Assembly: GCA_016931175.1 (NCBI GenBank)
Contig: JAFGFH010000006.1
Location: forward strand, 1 to 64,000
Source of the DNA: Nanobdellota archaeon
GTDB taxonomy: Archaea; Nanobdellota; Nanobdellia; Tiddalikarchaeales; Tiddalikarchaeaceae
Length of the DNA stretch: 64,000 nt
Direction of reading: 5' to 3'
Made by a program: the position numbers and the translations under genes. Positions 37,162 through 47,012 of this stretch are shown here, in pieces (the first letter of the stretch is position 1; every line of letters begins with the position of its first letter). The notes below the pieces were generated by a model. It saw only the letters and a list, made by a program, of their open reading frames with translations. It was not told the DNA's origin and searched no databases.

Positions 37162-37687
37162 GAATTCTCTCCTCAATCTCTTGAACAGCTTCTTCCTCTT
37201 CAGTCATTTTTGGAGGCTTTTCTTCAGCAGTTTTTGGCTCTTCTTTAACCCCTTCCTCAGCAGAACCTGACTGGAGTTTCTTAATAACATTCTGCAGGTA
37301 CGAGTTTATCTCTTCCTGGCTTAACTGCTTCTCTTCCCAGCCAATAGTTACACTGTCACCTTCATACCTGGGTATTACTTGAATGCTCGCGTGGGCAACT
37401 CTTTGCCCTGCGCCAGAACCTTCATTAATAATATAAGATACTCCTGTAGCTTTAAGTTTCTGAACAAGTATTCCTCCTATATTAAGCGCGACGTTAAACA
37501 TTTTGCTTCTAACCTCTGCAGGAAGCATGCTGAACAATGGAGCGTGCACCTTGCTTATAACTTGAATATGCCCTTCAGTTGCAGGCCTGATGTCGAGAAA
37601 CGCGAGGGTATCATTATCCCCCCCAACCATAGCTGCTTGAATCTTACCTTCAGCTATTAAGCAAAAAACGCACTGCTGTTCTGTCAT
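37148..37687 (-). CDS. HIT family protein
   Basis: CVFCLIAEGKI, DIRPATEGHIQVISKVH, VAHASIQVIPRY (catalytic HIT-like triad degenerate). Confidence 0.85.
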   Translation of the reverse strand: MTEQQCVFCLIAEGKIQAAMVGGDNDTLAFLDIRPATEGHIQVISKVHAPLFSMLPAEVRSKMFNVALNIGGILVQKLKATGVSYIINEGSGAGQRVAHASIQVIPRYEGDSVTIGWEEKQLSQEEINSYLQNVIKKLQSGSAEEGVKEEPKTAEEKPPKMTEEEEAVQEIEERIPKYW

Positions 37688-37730
37688 AAGAAAAGAATAG
37701 TTTTATTTAATTAAAAAGGTTATTAATCTT

Positions 37731-38411
37731 ATGGAATTCATTGTTGGCGAATCAGCAATAAAATACGGCGACTATATTGTAATATCAGACATTCACATAG
37801 GTTTTGAGGAATCAATAGAGGAGAAGGGTTATACTATACCTGACCAGACAAGCAACGTAGTAGAGAGGTTAAGAGTTCTAAACGAGAAAGCCAAGAACTT
37901 AATAATATTAGGTGATGTTAAACACAACATATTCTTAAACGACAAGATGAAAATCCTGCTTTTCTTATCAAAGGTTTCAGAACTCTTCAAAAAGATAATA
38001 ATAGTCAAAGGAAACCATGACGGTAATATAGAAAATTATACAAAGGGTTACAAGAACATAACAGTTGTTTTGGAACTGTTAATAAGAGATACTTTATTTA
38101 TTCACGGCCACAAATACGCCAGCAAGGAGGTTATGAGCAAAGCCAAGAATATACTGACTGGGCACTTCCACTCAGCACATAAATTAAAAGACCATTTAGG
38201 CACAATAACAACCCGCAAAACCTGGGCAGTTTACAAATTCAACAATGAAGAATATTTCAAGAAACAGAAGGTTAAGACCAGCGTTAAGAAAGTTGTTGGT
38301 TTCCCTTGCTTTAACGCCTTCTTTGACGGAACAGGAGAGAAGAACGGGCCTTACTCTAAGTTCTTAGAGAAAACTGATGTTTTAACGCTTGACTTGATTA
38401 AACTCGTTTAA
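37731..38411 (+). CDS. Calcineurin-like metallophosphoesterase (MJ0037-like)
   Basis: VISDIHIGFEE, LGDVKHN, VKGNHDGNIE, FIHGHKY, TGHFHSAHK. Confidence 0.9.
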   Translation: MEFIVGESAIKYGDYIVISDIHIGFEESIEEKGYTIPDQTSNVVERLRVLNEKAKNLIILGDVKHNIFLNDKMKILLFLSKVSELFKKIIIVKGNHDGNIENYTKGYKNITVVLELLIRDTLFIHGHKYASKEVMSKAKNILTGHFHSAHKLKDHLGTITTRKTWAVYKFNNEEYFKKQKVKTSVKKVVGFPCFNAFFDGTGEKNGPYSKFLEKTDVLTLDLIKLV

Positions 38412-39177
38412 CGTCTAATACTTTAGCCGTCTTTCCAACATCAACTAAGATTACATTGCCTGGGCCGCAGTTAATCACTAAATTCTTTGACTCTTTCTTC
38501 TTTTTATGAGTAATTAACTCTTCACTTTTACCTTTCTCTTCATGAACGTGGCCGAAAACAGATAATAAGGGTTTGTTTTTTTCAATCAACCTCTTCAATA
38601 CTTTGTCGCCAACTCTTTTCCTCTTGCAGCCTTTAATATCATCTAAGCAAGGCTCAACATGCCATTGGCGTCCTTTTTTGAATAGCTTAAACACTGCTGT
38701 ATCAAGGTAGGAATAAGCAGGCATGTGGGATACGAAGATTACAGGCTTATCATTATTTTTCAAAAGCTTGTCAAGAGTTAACTCGTCAAACTTGGGATTA
38801 ACCCGGAAATAAGCCTTGTCAAGTATGTCAGAGAGTATTGCAGTAGCTCCCCCGTAACCAATTAAGTAATGAGATTTTAAATCAACAATTTTATTGTTAA
38901 AATCAACAAGTTTGTCATACTTTGTGAACTTCCAGTCAGTTATTAACTGCCAGCTCTTAACATCCTCGTAATTGCCAGGAATCAAGTAAACCTTTTTCTT
39001 ACAAACATTCAACGCTTTAAGCAATCTTTTGAACCTGCTGACAGGTTTTTTATAATCCTCCCAATTCATCAAATCCCCTGCCACTATAATACTGCACTTT
39101 TCCTTATTAGCTAACTTAACAGCTTTTGTGCACTGCTTAAGACTGCCGTGGCAGTCGCTTAATAATACGAGCTTCAA
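38398..39177 (-). CDS. Metallophosphoesterase
   Basis: LLSDCHGS, VAGDLMNW, IPGNYED, FVSHMP, FGHVHEEKG. Confidence 0.9.
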   Translation of the reverse strand: MKLVLLSDCHGSLKQCTKAVKLANKEKCSIIVAGDLMNWEDYKKPVSRFKRLLKALNVCKKKVYLIPGNYEDVKSWQLITDWKFTKYDKLVDFNNKIVDLKSHYLIGYGGATAILSDILDKAYFRVNPKFDELTLDKLLKNNDKPVIFVSHMPAYSYLDTAVFKLFKKGRQWHVEPCLDDIKGCKRKRVGDKVLKRLIEKNKPLLSVFGHVHEEKGKSEELITHKKKKESKNLVINCGPGNVILVDVGKTAKVLDVKRV

Positions 39178-39614
39178 AATATTAACCCCTTAAGCTTGTC
39201 CTGTTCTAAGTAGTAGCCGATGTTAACCTTATTGTTATAAACCTTGTTTTTGAAGATTATAACTCCGAGAACCTCGCCTTTCTCATTTAAAGCTGCGAAC
39301 TCGGGACCGTTACCTTTCTTTTTAACAATACCCTTCTTGAGGATTTTCCTGTTGCAGGTGAAAAGGAAACTGCTCTTATCATTCAAGACTATATAATTCT
39401 TTAAACGATTCCTGTTAATTCTTAACAACTCATGACAGGGCTTATTATTAATACTAATCATTAAACCCTTGCTTAAGGGCTTAATCTTGAAACTAATCCC
39501 TGCCAAATCCTTGCTAACCTCATAAATACTGGACTTATCAATAATTATGTTCTTCGGCAGCAAAGGTTCAACACCAAAACTATTCTTGAAAGACTTCTTT
39601 AAATCACTAATCAT
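39174..39614 (-). CDS. Hypothetical protein, possibly PUA-like
   Basis: C-terminal GNGPEFAALNEKGEVLGVIIF resembles PUA-type strands; weak. Confidence 0.4.
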   Translation of the reverse strand: MISDLKKSFKNSFGVEPLLPKNIIIDKSSIYEVSKDLAGISFKIKPLSKGLMISINNKPCHELLRINRNRLKNYIVLNDKSSFLFTCNRKILKKGIVKKKGNGPEFAALNEKGEVLGVIIFKNKVYNNKVNIGYYLEQDKLKGLIF

Positions 39615-39644
39615 TAAATAATATAATAATTAGTCTTATATAAA

Positions 39645-41039
39645 TCATGCTTGTTTTAAATGCCCTATTATGCCTTCAGCTATTTTTTCACTGCCAATCC
39701 TAATGCTTTCTTCTAATTCTCTTTTACCGTAATTATATAACGCGTCAAAGACCATGAAGTTAGGGCTGGAGTTTGACTCTAAACAGTAATAATTACCCTC
39801 TAAATCTTGTATCCAGTCCTGTCCAGTAATATACATTCCTTTTTCTCCTAATGCAACAGCAGCCTTTTCAGCCAGAATTCTGAGAGCATCAGGAAGAGCC
39901 TGATTGCTTATATTATGCGCCTCAAGTATTCTTTCTTCCTCAACGCATAACTCTTTACTCTTCTCATTAGGGTTTAAAGGAATCTGGCTCCCGCCGCTGC
40001 CAACGTTTGAAACTATCTTATTAAAACCAAAAACGTTCTTAACACCTTCACACTTCTTGTTCGAAGAGTAAGATAAAGCGCTTGCCAATACCTTCCCGCT
40101 CCCAAGGGTGAAAATCCTGTAATGAGTGTAATAATCGCTTGGGGACTCAATAAAACGTGAAACCAGGAACTTATACCTGTAATTTTCAACACTCTGGCAG
40201 GCGAATCTTAAAAATTTTTTAAAATCTTTTTCTTCTTCAATGTAATTAATTCCTTGACCTCTGCTGCTCCCGCTTAACTTAAACACTGCAGGGAAAAAAC
40301 GGTTATTAATGAAATTGTTCAAATCTGACTTAAACGCTAAAGGTATATTATTCTCCTTTAACACTTCATACATAATTATTGGTATTTTTACAAAACCTCC
40401 CGCGCTTAAAACTAAATCCTTATTATCCTCGCATTTAACGTTAATTATTAAATCCTCAATGCTTAATCTGCTCATTAACTCTTTAATCTTGATGGATTTC
40501 TGGTTCAGCAAGTTAAGATTGTTAATCATGATTTTTGACTTTTCAGCATTTTCAAAAGGCATTAAACCCATTACTCTTATTGCCTGCAAGGGAGCAACGT
40601 ATTCTTTTTCTATTAATCCGCACATTCCAGGAAGACGCAGGTAAGCCTGAAAGTGTTCTGCAAACAAGCCGATGATGTTTTCATAGTCTTTTAATCTCAT
40701 TTCTAATTCCTGCTTTACCTTTAAAGGCCAGGCATTATTCTTCATAATCTTATTCACCCAATTATTGAATCGAGTCTTATAATCCGCAAAAGAGTTAAGA
40801 TAAGCCTGGTCGCTTAAATAGAAAACCATATTAGACTCTGTGAAATCCTTTTTATACTCTTCTAATAAACTGCATAATTCAGAGAAGAAACCAGTGTTAT
40901 TGTCAAGCATGCTTGAACTAACTGGTTTAATGATAACTTCAGCCCCTTCTCTTTTCAAATTATTAAACAAGTAATTGTAGCGGTTATCACCATACCTTTC
41001 AGGATTAAACGCGACAGTAATCTTCATTACTAAACTCAA
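39645..41039 (-). CDS. ATP-grasp family protein (RimK/glutathione synthetase-like)
   Basis: FPAVFKLSGSSRGQGINYIEEEKDF and ITGQDWIQDLEGNYYCLESNSSPNF. Confidence 0.72.
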   Translation of the reverse strand: MSLVMKITVAFNPERYGDNRYNYLFNNLKREGAEVIIKPVSSSMLDNNTGFFSELCSLLEEYKKDFTESNMVFYLSDQAYLNSFADYKTRFNNWVNKIMKNNAWPLKVKQELEMRLKDYENIIGLFAEHFQAYLRLPGMCGLIEKEYVAPLQAIRVMGLMPFENAEKSKIMINNLNLLNQKSIKIKELMSRLSIEDLIINVKCEDNKDLVLSAGGFVKIPIIMYEVLKENNIPLAFKSDLNNFINNRFFPAVFKLSGSSRGQGINYIEEEKDFKKFLRFACQSVENYRYKFLVSRFIESPSDYYTHYRIFTLGSGKVLASALSYSSNKKCEGVKNVFGFNKIVSNVGSGGSQIPLNPNEKSKELCVEEERILEAHNISNQALPDALRILAEKAAVALGEKGMYITGQDWIQDLEGNYYCLESNSSPNFMVFDALYNYGKRELEESIRIGSEKIAEGIIGHLKQA

Positions 41040-41065
41040 CTAAGAATTCTATTTTATAAAACTTT

Positions 41066-41905
41066 TTATTTCTTCATAACCGCGTAGTAGAATCCTATCG
41101 TGTCATCGGTTTGAGGGAAGAAATACTTCGTCTTCGAAACCTTTAATTTCAATGTTTTCTCAGCCCAGACAGTGTTGTCCTCGTTCTCTTCTTTTTCCAA
41201 ACTGCAGGTTGAGTAAACAATTACGCCACCAGGCTTTAATACTTCAACGCAAGCCTTTAACATCTTCTTCTGCAGCGAAGCGTGCTTTAAAACCTCGTGC
41301 TTGTTAACAGCTTTCAAACGCTTTTTCTCCCTCCAAACAGTTCCAGTAGCACTGCACGGAGCATCCAGCAAGATTTTGTCAAACAAGACCCCTAATTTTT
41401 TCACCTTTGAAGCGTTCAAGTTAAACGTGGCAGTATTCTTAATGCCTAACCTTTGAAGGTTGAACAAGTGAGCCTTTAACCTGTCCAAATTATCATCCAT
41501 TGCTGCAATAACCCCTTCATTGTTCATTAACTGCGCCATGTGGCTCGTCTTCCCGCCAGGAGCGCAGGCAGCATCTAACACGATTTCAACAGGTTTTGGA
41601 TTTAATTCAATAACAGGCATCATGCTTGCCTTATCCTGCAGGTATAAGTAACCTAATAAGTATTCTTCAGTAGAGCTTACAGCGAAAGGCTCATCTACTA
41701 ACTTGAAAGCGTAACCTACTTCTTTAACAGATTCCAAGACAAAACCTTTCTCTTCCAACCTTTTCCTAAGAACATCAGGTTTAATCTTTAACGTGTTAAC
41801 CCTGATATACTGGCAATAGTTTGTTTTAATCTTTTCAATAAAAGAGTTAACAAAATCTTTGCCGAAACGTTCAACGTAACTCTTTTCAAACTCTCTCTTT
41901 AACAT
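41066..41905 (-). CDS. RsmB/NSUN-family RNA cytosine-C5 methyltransferase
   Basis: LDAACAPGGKTSHMAQLM, LLDAPCSATGT, YSTCSLEKEEN. Confidence 0.93.
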   Translation of the reverse strand: MLKREFEKSYVERFGKDFVNSFIEKIKTNYCQYIRVNTLKIKPDVLRKRLEEKGFVLESVKEVGYAFKLVDEPFAVSSTEEYLLGYLYLQDKASMMPVIELNPKPVEIVLDAACAPGGKTSHMAQLMNNEGVIAAMDDNLDRLKAHLFNLQRLGIKNTATFNLNASKVKKLGVLFDKILLDAPCSATGTVWREKKRLKAVNKHEVLKHASLQKKMLKACVEVLKPGGVIVYSTCSLEKEENEDNTVWAEKTLKLKVSKTKYFFPQTDDTIGFYYAVMKK

Positions 41906-43134
41906 AAGTAATCCTTTAAATATTCCTTAATAACTTCATTAACATCATGCTTTCTGTAAACATCAACAACTAGTTTGTTGTTATAAGTGTAAGGTTTTCC
42001 TAAAACATTATTCTTCCACTTCTTAAAGAAGTTGTCAAAGAACTCAGTTTCAACCCAAACGAAAGGACCGTAATGCTTCTTAGCCTTTGAAACATTCAAT
42101 GACTCTAACTCTATGAATAACTTCTTCTCATCAGCAACTCCGTAACTGTAAACCTGCCAGCCCTCCCTGTCAAGCATTAAACTCAATTGTTTAACCTTTC
42201 TCAAAAGTTTTGCTTTAACAACGTCGAAGTCAGCCCTGTCCTGTTTAATCTTATACATTAATAGTTTAGTTCCTCTCCTCTTGCTTCTCTCCTTAACTAA
42301 TTCACTGCTTAAACCCCTCTCATTAAATAGCTTCAACAAAGGTTCTCTTAAGAAATACCTAATCCTGAACAAGAACTCGCTGAAAGCAGGATATGATACG
42401 CTGGCGCTGGCATTCCTCTCAGGCAGCAAAGGGTCAATTATTATTAAAGGCCCGCTAGTCTTGTTTTCATCTATTTTTTTCAAAGCCTCTTCTGAACTCT
42501 TATAATTCTTTTCAATGTCAATAATTATCTTAGGCTTTGCTTTTTCAAAGAAATTAACTAAGTTCTTAAAACTCTTGAAGTAAACAATTAAGAGTTCGCA
42601 AACGTAGCCGCTGAATCCGCCTCTCGCACTCTCAGCACCATACACTTCATTCGCCTTCATGAATTGTTTGAGAAGCAGGACTTCATTCTTTAACCTTGGA
42701 TTATTCGCATATTTCTTTTTCAAATATTCTATGTGAAAATAACTAATGTCCGCACTGTTAACTGCTTTACTGGGAATATCATATTTTATTGAAGGAACTA
42801 TCTCAATATCAAACCCTTTATGATTGAATTTGTAATAATCCCTTGTTCCATGAACTAAAGACATGTTCTTGAAGCAAGGAGTTACTATCTTTTTGTAATA
42901 CTTGCTGATGCTTTTTTCATCACTGAATCTCATGAAGAAATCAAGATCGTGGTTGCCTGACATCCAGGTGCCCCTGGCAGCGCTTCCTCCCATAACAATT
43001 TCAGGAGAAACTCTCAAAGATTCTGCGGATAGTTTAAGTTTGGAAATAATTTCATTAGTGACGGATTCAAGCTTCTTAACCTCTTCACTGCCAGGCTTAA
43101 CCTTTTTAATTACTTGTTTCAGAACCTCATCCAT
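41899..43134 (-). CDS. cca: CCA tRNA nucleotidyltransferase, archaeal class I
   Basis: MGGSAARGTWMSGNHDLDFFMRF; FDIEIVPS; GAESARGGFSGYVCELLIVYF. Confidence 0.95.
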   Translation of the reverse strand: MDEVLKQVIKKVKPGSEEVKKLESVTNEIISKLKLSAESLRVSPEIVMGGSAARGTWMSGNHDLDFFMRFSDEKSISKYYKKIVTPCFKNMSLVHGTRDYYKFNHKGFDIEIVPSIKYDIPSKAVNSADISYFHIEYLKKKYANNPRLKNEVLLLKQFMKANEVYGAESARGGFSGYVCELLIVYFKSFKNLVNFFEKAKPKIIIDIEKNYKSSEEALKKIDENKTSGPLIIIDPLLPERNASASVSYPAFSEFLFRIRYFLREPLLKLFNERGLSSELVKERSKRRGTKLLMYKIKQDRADFDVVKAKLLRKVKQLSLMLDREGWQVYSYGVADEKKLFIELESLNVSKAKKHYGPFVWVETEFFDNFFKKWKNNVLGKPYTYNNKLVVDVYRKHDVNEVIKEYLKDYLC

Positions 43135-43219
43135 AATAATATATAGTAAGCCTTGTTTTTAAATAAATTGAGTAAAAGTTTAAAAAAAGAATAATCCCCC
43201 TTAAATTTTGAAAAAAAAC

Positions 43220-45832
43220 ATGATAAGCTTAGAGGTTAAACAATGGCTTGAACACAATAACATTAGTGAACTTACTAGTGTTCAGAAGAAGGCAATACCT
43301 GCTATTAAAGCAGGCAATAACGTGTTAATCACAGCACCTACTGGTTATGGAAAGACTCTAGCAGCTATTATACCCTTGTTTGAGAAACTGCTTGAGGAAG
43401 ATACTAAAGGCTTAAAAGTATTATACGTGGCGCCTACTAAGAGCTTAAACAGGGATATTTTCAAGAGAGTAATAAGATTCGCTGAACACTTGGGTTTAAC
43501 CATCAGCATAAGGCACGGGGATACAACTAGTTATGAGAGAACCAAGCAGGTTAAGAACCCTCCTAATGTTTTAGTAACAACCCCTGAATCTTTGCAGTCA
43601 ATGCTTATAAGCCAGACTATGAAGGAGAATCTCAAGTCATTAAGGTTCGTAGTAGTTGATGAGATTCACGAACTAGTTGACAGCAAGAGAGGGGTGCAGT
43701 TAACCTTAGGGCTTGAAAGACTGAGTTTAATAGCCGACTTTGCAAGGGTTGGAATCAGCGCAACTATAAGCGATATGAACGAGGTCAGTAAGTTCTTGTG
43801 CGGTGACAGGAGCTGCGAACTCGTGCAAATCAGTGAGCCTAAAGAATCACAGGTTGAAGTTTACAAACCAGTCATAGATAAATCTAACAAGGACTTGTCC
43901 AAGAAGCTTGGCATAGGAGTTTCTTTAACCACTATAATGGAGAGAATAAAACAGGATTTGAAATCTTCAGAAAGGGCTATAATCTTCGTTAACACGAGGC
44001 AACAGGCAGAAGTTTTAGCTTTCTCAATGAACAAAGCTTATCCTGATATTAAGATTGGACTGCACCATTCTTCACTTTCTAAAAAGCAGAGGATTCAGAT
44101 GGAGAAGGCTTTGAAGGAAGGAGAGTTGAAGGCTTTAATAGCAACAAGCAGCATGGAGTTAGGAATTGACGTTGGAAGCATTGACTTAGTTGTTCAATTC
44201 ATGAGCCCCAGGCAGGTTAATAAACTAGTTCAGAGGGTTGGAAGAAGCGGGCACGCTTATTACAAGAAGAGCCATGGAAAGATTTACACCCTCAACGATG
44301 ATGATTACCTGGAAAGCAAAGCAATAGTTGAATTAATGAAGCAAGGCTTTCTTGAAAAACCTGTCATCCCATTCAACGCAATGGACGTTTTAGCGCATCA
44401 AGTAATAGGGTTCGTAAAAGACAATAATTTAATCAAAGTAAGTGAGTTATTGAAAGCAGTTAATAAGAGTTATTGTTTTAATCTATCAGAGCAGGAGTTC
44501 AGGGATTTCTTAACATTCATGGAAGAGCTTAATTACCTGAACGTTTTTGGCGAGAAGATTAATCTTTCAAAGAAGAGCTTCTACTATTATTTCGAGAACG
44601 TTTCAACAATACCGGACACTAAGAATTATAATATTATTAATGTTGAAAGCAATTCCAAGATTGGAACCCTTGACGAATCCTTCGTTCTTCAATACTGCAA
44701 CCCTGGAGCCACTATTATTATGAGAGGAGAGCCTTGGGACGTGCTGGAGGTTGACGATGACAAGGTGAACGTTGGAAGAGCGCGCAGCTTCAGCGGAGCA
44801 GTTCCTTCATGGACTGGAGAGCTTATTCCTGTAAGCAAGGAGATTGCAGAACTTGTTGGTGAATTAAGAAAAGAGTATTACTCTAGTGAGGATATAATTC
44901 CTGACAATAAATCCTTCTTTGTGGAATTCTTTGAAAACAATATAATAATCCACTCCTGCCACGGTTCTAAAATAAACAACACTTTAGGCACGCTATTCTC
45001 GAGCATGATAAGCGCAAGAATAGGCACAAGCATAGGATTAAGAACAGACCCTTACAGGGTAATACTTACAGTTCCCCACACATTTTCAGTTAATACTCTG
45101 AAAGAGGTTATTAATACCATAAAACCTGAAATAATACCTTATATTATCAAATTAAGCGCTAAGAATACTACGCTATTCCACACCAGGTTCTTCAACGTCG
45201 GGCAAAGATTTGGAATCATAAAAAAAGGCGCAGAGTACATAGGAGCAAGGATTAATAAAATAGTTGACATGTACTCGAACACGCCAATCTTTACTGAAAC
45301 ACTTAATGAGATAATCAGGGAGAAGATGAGCATTGAAGAAGCACAGGAATTATTCAAGGATTTAAAGATAGAATACACTAAGAGTGACAAGGTTTCAAGA
45401 ATAGGATTCGCAGGAGTAAACTTCGGAGGATTCAGCGGCATATTCAGGAGTGCAGAATCTTATGAGGAGATTTACGCTATAGTAAAGGAGAGGCTGAACA
45501 CTAAAGTATTCAGGTTTAAATGCGTTAACTGCAAGAATAACCTTGGAGCTTTCTCTGTGCAAAGCTTCCCTTTTCAGAAGTGCCCTAAGTGCGGCGCCAA
45601 AACAATAGGTTTTGCGCCGGTAAACAAAGAGGTTGACAACGAGTGGTGGGATGAGACTTCTAACCTTTTCCTCTCTTACGGCAAGAAAGCGTGCTTCGTT
45701 CTTGCAGCTTACGGCGTCGGGGTCCGCACAGGCAAGAGGATACTTAGAAACATGACAACTGAGAAGGAATTATTGAAGAATATAATAGATGAAGAGAAAA
45801 CATTTGTGAGAACAAGAAGGTTCTGGAATTAG
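43220..45832 (+). CDS. Lhr-like DEAD/DEAH superfamily II helicase (ATG at 43220 preferred over track TTG at 43208)
   Basis: TAPTGYGKTLAAIIP, VVDEIHEL, ISATISD, ATSSMELGIDVGSIDLVVQ, QRVGRSGH; C-terminal CVNCKNN...CPKCGAK. Confidence 0.93.
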   Translation: MISLEVKQWLEHNNISELTSVQKKAIPAIKAGNNVLITAPTGYGKTLAAIIPLFEKLLEEDTKGLKVLYVAPTKSLNRDIFKRVIRFAEHLGLTISIRHGDTTSYERTKQVKNPPNVLVTTPESLQSMLISQTMKENLKSLRFVVVDEIHELVDSKRGVQLTLGLERLSLIADFARVGISATISDMNEVSKFLCGDRSCELVQISEPKESQVEVYKPVIDKSNKDLSKKLGIGVSLTTIMERIKQDLKSSERAIIFVNTRQQAEVLAFSMNKAYPDIKIGLHHSSLSKKQRIQMEKALKEGELKALIATSSMELGIDVGSIDLVVQFMSPRQVNKLVQRVGRSGHAYYKKSHGKIYTLNDDDYLESKAIVELMKQGFLEKPVIPFNAMDVLAHQVIGFVKDNNLIKVSELLKAVNKSYCFNLSEQEFRDFLTFMEELNYLNVFGEKINLSKKSFYYYFENVSTIPDTKNYNIINVESNSKIGTLDESFVLQYCNPGATIIMRGEPWDVLEVDDDKVNVGRARSFSGAVPSWTGELIPVSKEIAELVGELRKEYYSSEDIIPDNKSFFVEFFENNIIIHSCHGSKINNTLGTLFSSMISARIGTSIGLRTDPYRVILTVPHTFSVNTLKEVINTIKPEIIPYIIKLSAKNTTLFHTRFFNVGQRFGIIKKGAEYIGARINKIVDMYSNTPIFTETLNEIIREKMSIEEAQELFKDLKIEYTKSDKVSRIGFAGVNFGGFSGIFRSAESYEEIYAIVKERLNTKVFRFKCVNCKNNLGAFSVQSFPFQKCPKCGAKTIGFAPVNKEVDNEWWDETSNLFLSYGKKACFVLAAYGVGVRTGKRILRNMTTEKELLKNIIDEEKTFVRTRRFWN

Positions 45833-45868
45833 AAAAGAATAAAAACAACCCATCGTTATATATCTATT

Positions 45869-46273
45869 ATGAAGATTTTTAGGAAGACTCATTTCTGGAA
45901 AGATAACAGAACATTTATAGAGATTGAAGCGAAAAATCCTGAAAAAGAGAGGGGTTTTGCAAAAGAGGGCAGTTTATTATTAAAGATTGGAGAACAGTCA
46001 AATGTTAAAGCAGCTTTTAAACTAGATGTTGACGAGGCAAGGGCTTTAAGGGACTCAATCGACATGTTCTTGAGATTCCATGACATGAAGTTTTCCGAAC
46101 TTATGACTGAACAACAAGAACAGTTTGAGAAGATACCTGATTATTATCCAAGGGACGAGTTCAGAAAAGACGAGCACGTTTCTGAACCGCAAAAAACTGA
46201 ACCCTTCTTCATGTTTGGTTCTGCAGATGAGCCCAAGAAAGAAAAGGATGTTAATTCAGAGTTTTATTTCTGA
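45869..46273 (+). CDS. Hypothetical protein, 134 aa
   Basis: ORF only. Confidence 0.55.
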   Translation: MKIFRKTHFWKDNRTFIEIEAKNPEKERGFAKEGSLLLKIGEQSNVKAAFKLDVDEARALRDSIDMFLRFHDMKFSELMTEQQEQFEKIPDYYPRDEFRKDEHVSEPQKTEPFFMFGSADEPKKEKDVNSEFYF

Positions 46274-46596
46274 AAACCAACACTGCCTGAATTAAGTTTA
46301 TTATAACAGCTGAAGCAGTAACTGTGAAGTTCAAAACCGCTCATAACTCCCAAGAAGATGGTCGCGTTTAATGGAGTGCTGCAAGCTTCACAATTCATAA
46401 CATTCAAATCCTTTTCTAAATCAACCCATTTAACATGCATAGTCTTTTCACACTTAGGGCAGTGAAAGTCAGCAACTAATAAAGGATACTTCTTGTCATC
46501 ACCATTGTTTTTCCTAACCCTGAGCATTTTAAGAACGTTCAAAGGTTCATCATTATTAACCAGTACGAATTTACACATTGGACAAGAATCTCCCAT
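46264..46596 (-). CDS. Zinc-ribbon protein
   Basis: CPMC, CPKC, CEAC, CFSC CxxC pairs. Confidence 0.6.
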   Translation of the reverse strand: MGDSCPMCKFVLVNNDEPLNVLKMLRVRKNNGDDKKYPLLVADFHCPKCEKTMHVKWVDLEKDLNVMNCEACSTPLNATIFLGVMSGFELHSYCFSCYNKLNSGSVGFQK

Positions 46597-46691
46597 AACT
46601 TAAATGATTAAAACTACTTCTTTTTATAAGTTCCTATTACTAGTTAGTAAATACAAGGGTTTTTAAATAAATTAAACTATCTTTAATTTTT

Positions 46692-47012
46692 ATGAGTATA
46701 CTATTCTGGATTATTGGAGTAATAGCAGGATTTGACCTAATATTATACTCTTTTAACAGGATATCATCTAATATAAGAAGCAAGAACTCGCAAAAGATTA
46801 TGGTAAGAGACGAGGCGAGAGAAAAACTTGTAGAAAAGATAGCAGAACTCAATTCTAAACTAAAACAATCCCAGGAGAACCAGGTTTCTAAAAAAGATTA
46901 TACAGAGTTAAACCACAAATACCAACTGCTTCTGAACCAGTTCAGAATCGTTAATAACAAGAATAAAATATTAGCTTCAAGAGTTAAGAAATTGAAAGAC
47001 AAGATTTACTAA
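46692..47012 (+). CDS. Hypothetical N-terminal TM/coiled-coil protein
   Basis: SILFWIIGVIAGFDLILY followed by charged coiled coil. Confidence 0.5.
   Translation: MSILFWIIGVIAGFDLILYSFNRISSNIRSKNSQKIMVRDEAREKLVEKIAELNSKLKQSQENQVSKKDYTELNHKYQLLLNQFRIVNNKNKILASRVKKLKDKIY

Noticed and set aside
38398-39614. Two adjacent metallophosphoesterases (37731-38411 and 38398-39177) as a possible nucleic-acid processing system
   Set aside because: Convergent orientation with a short 3' overlap, and both families are common in archaea; no evidence of a joint system.
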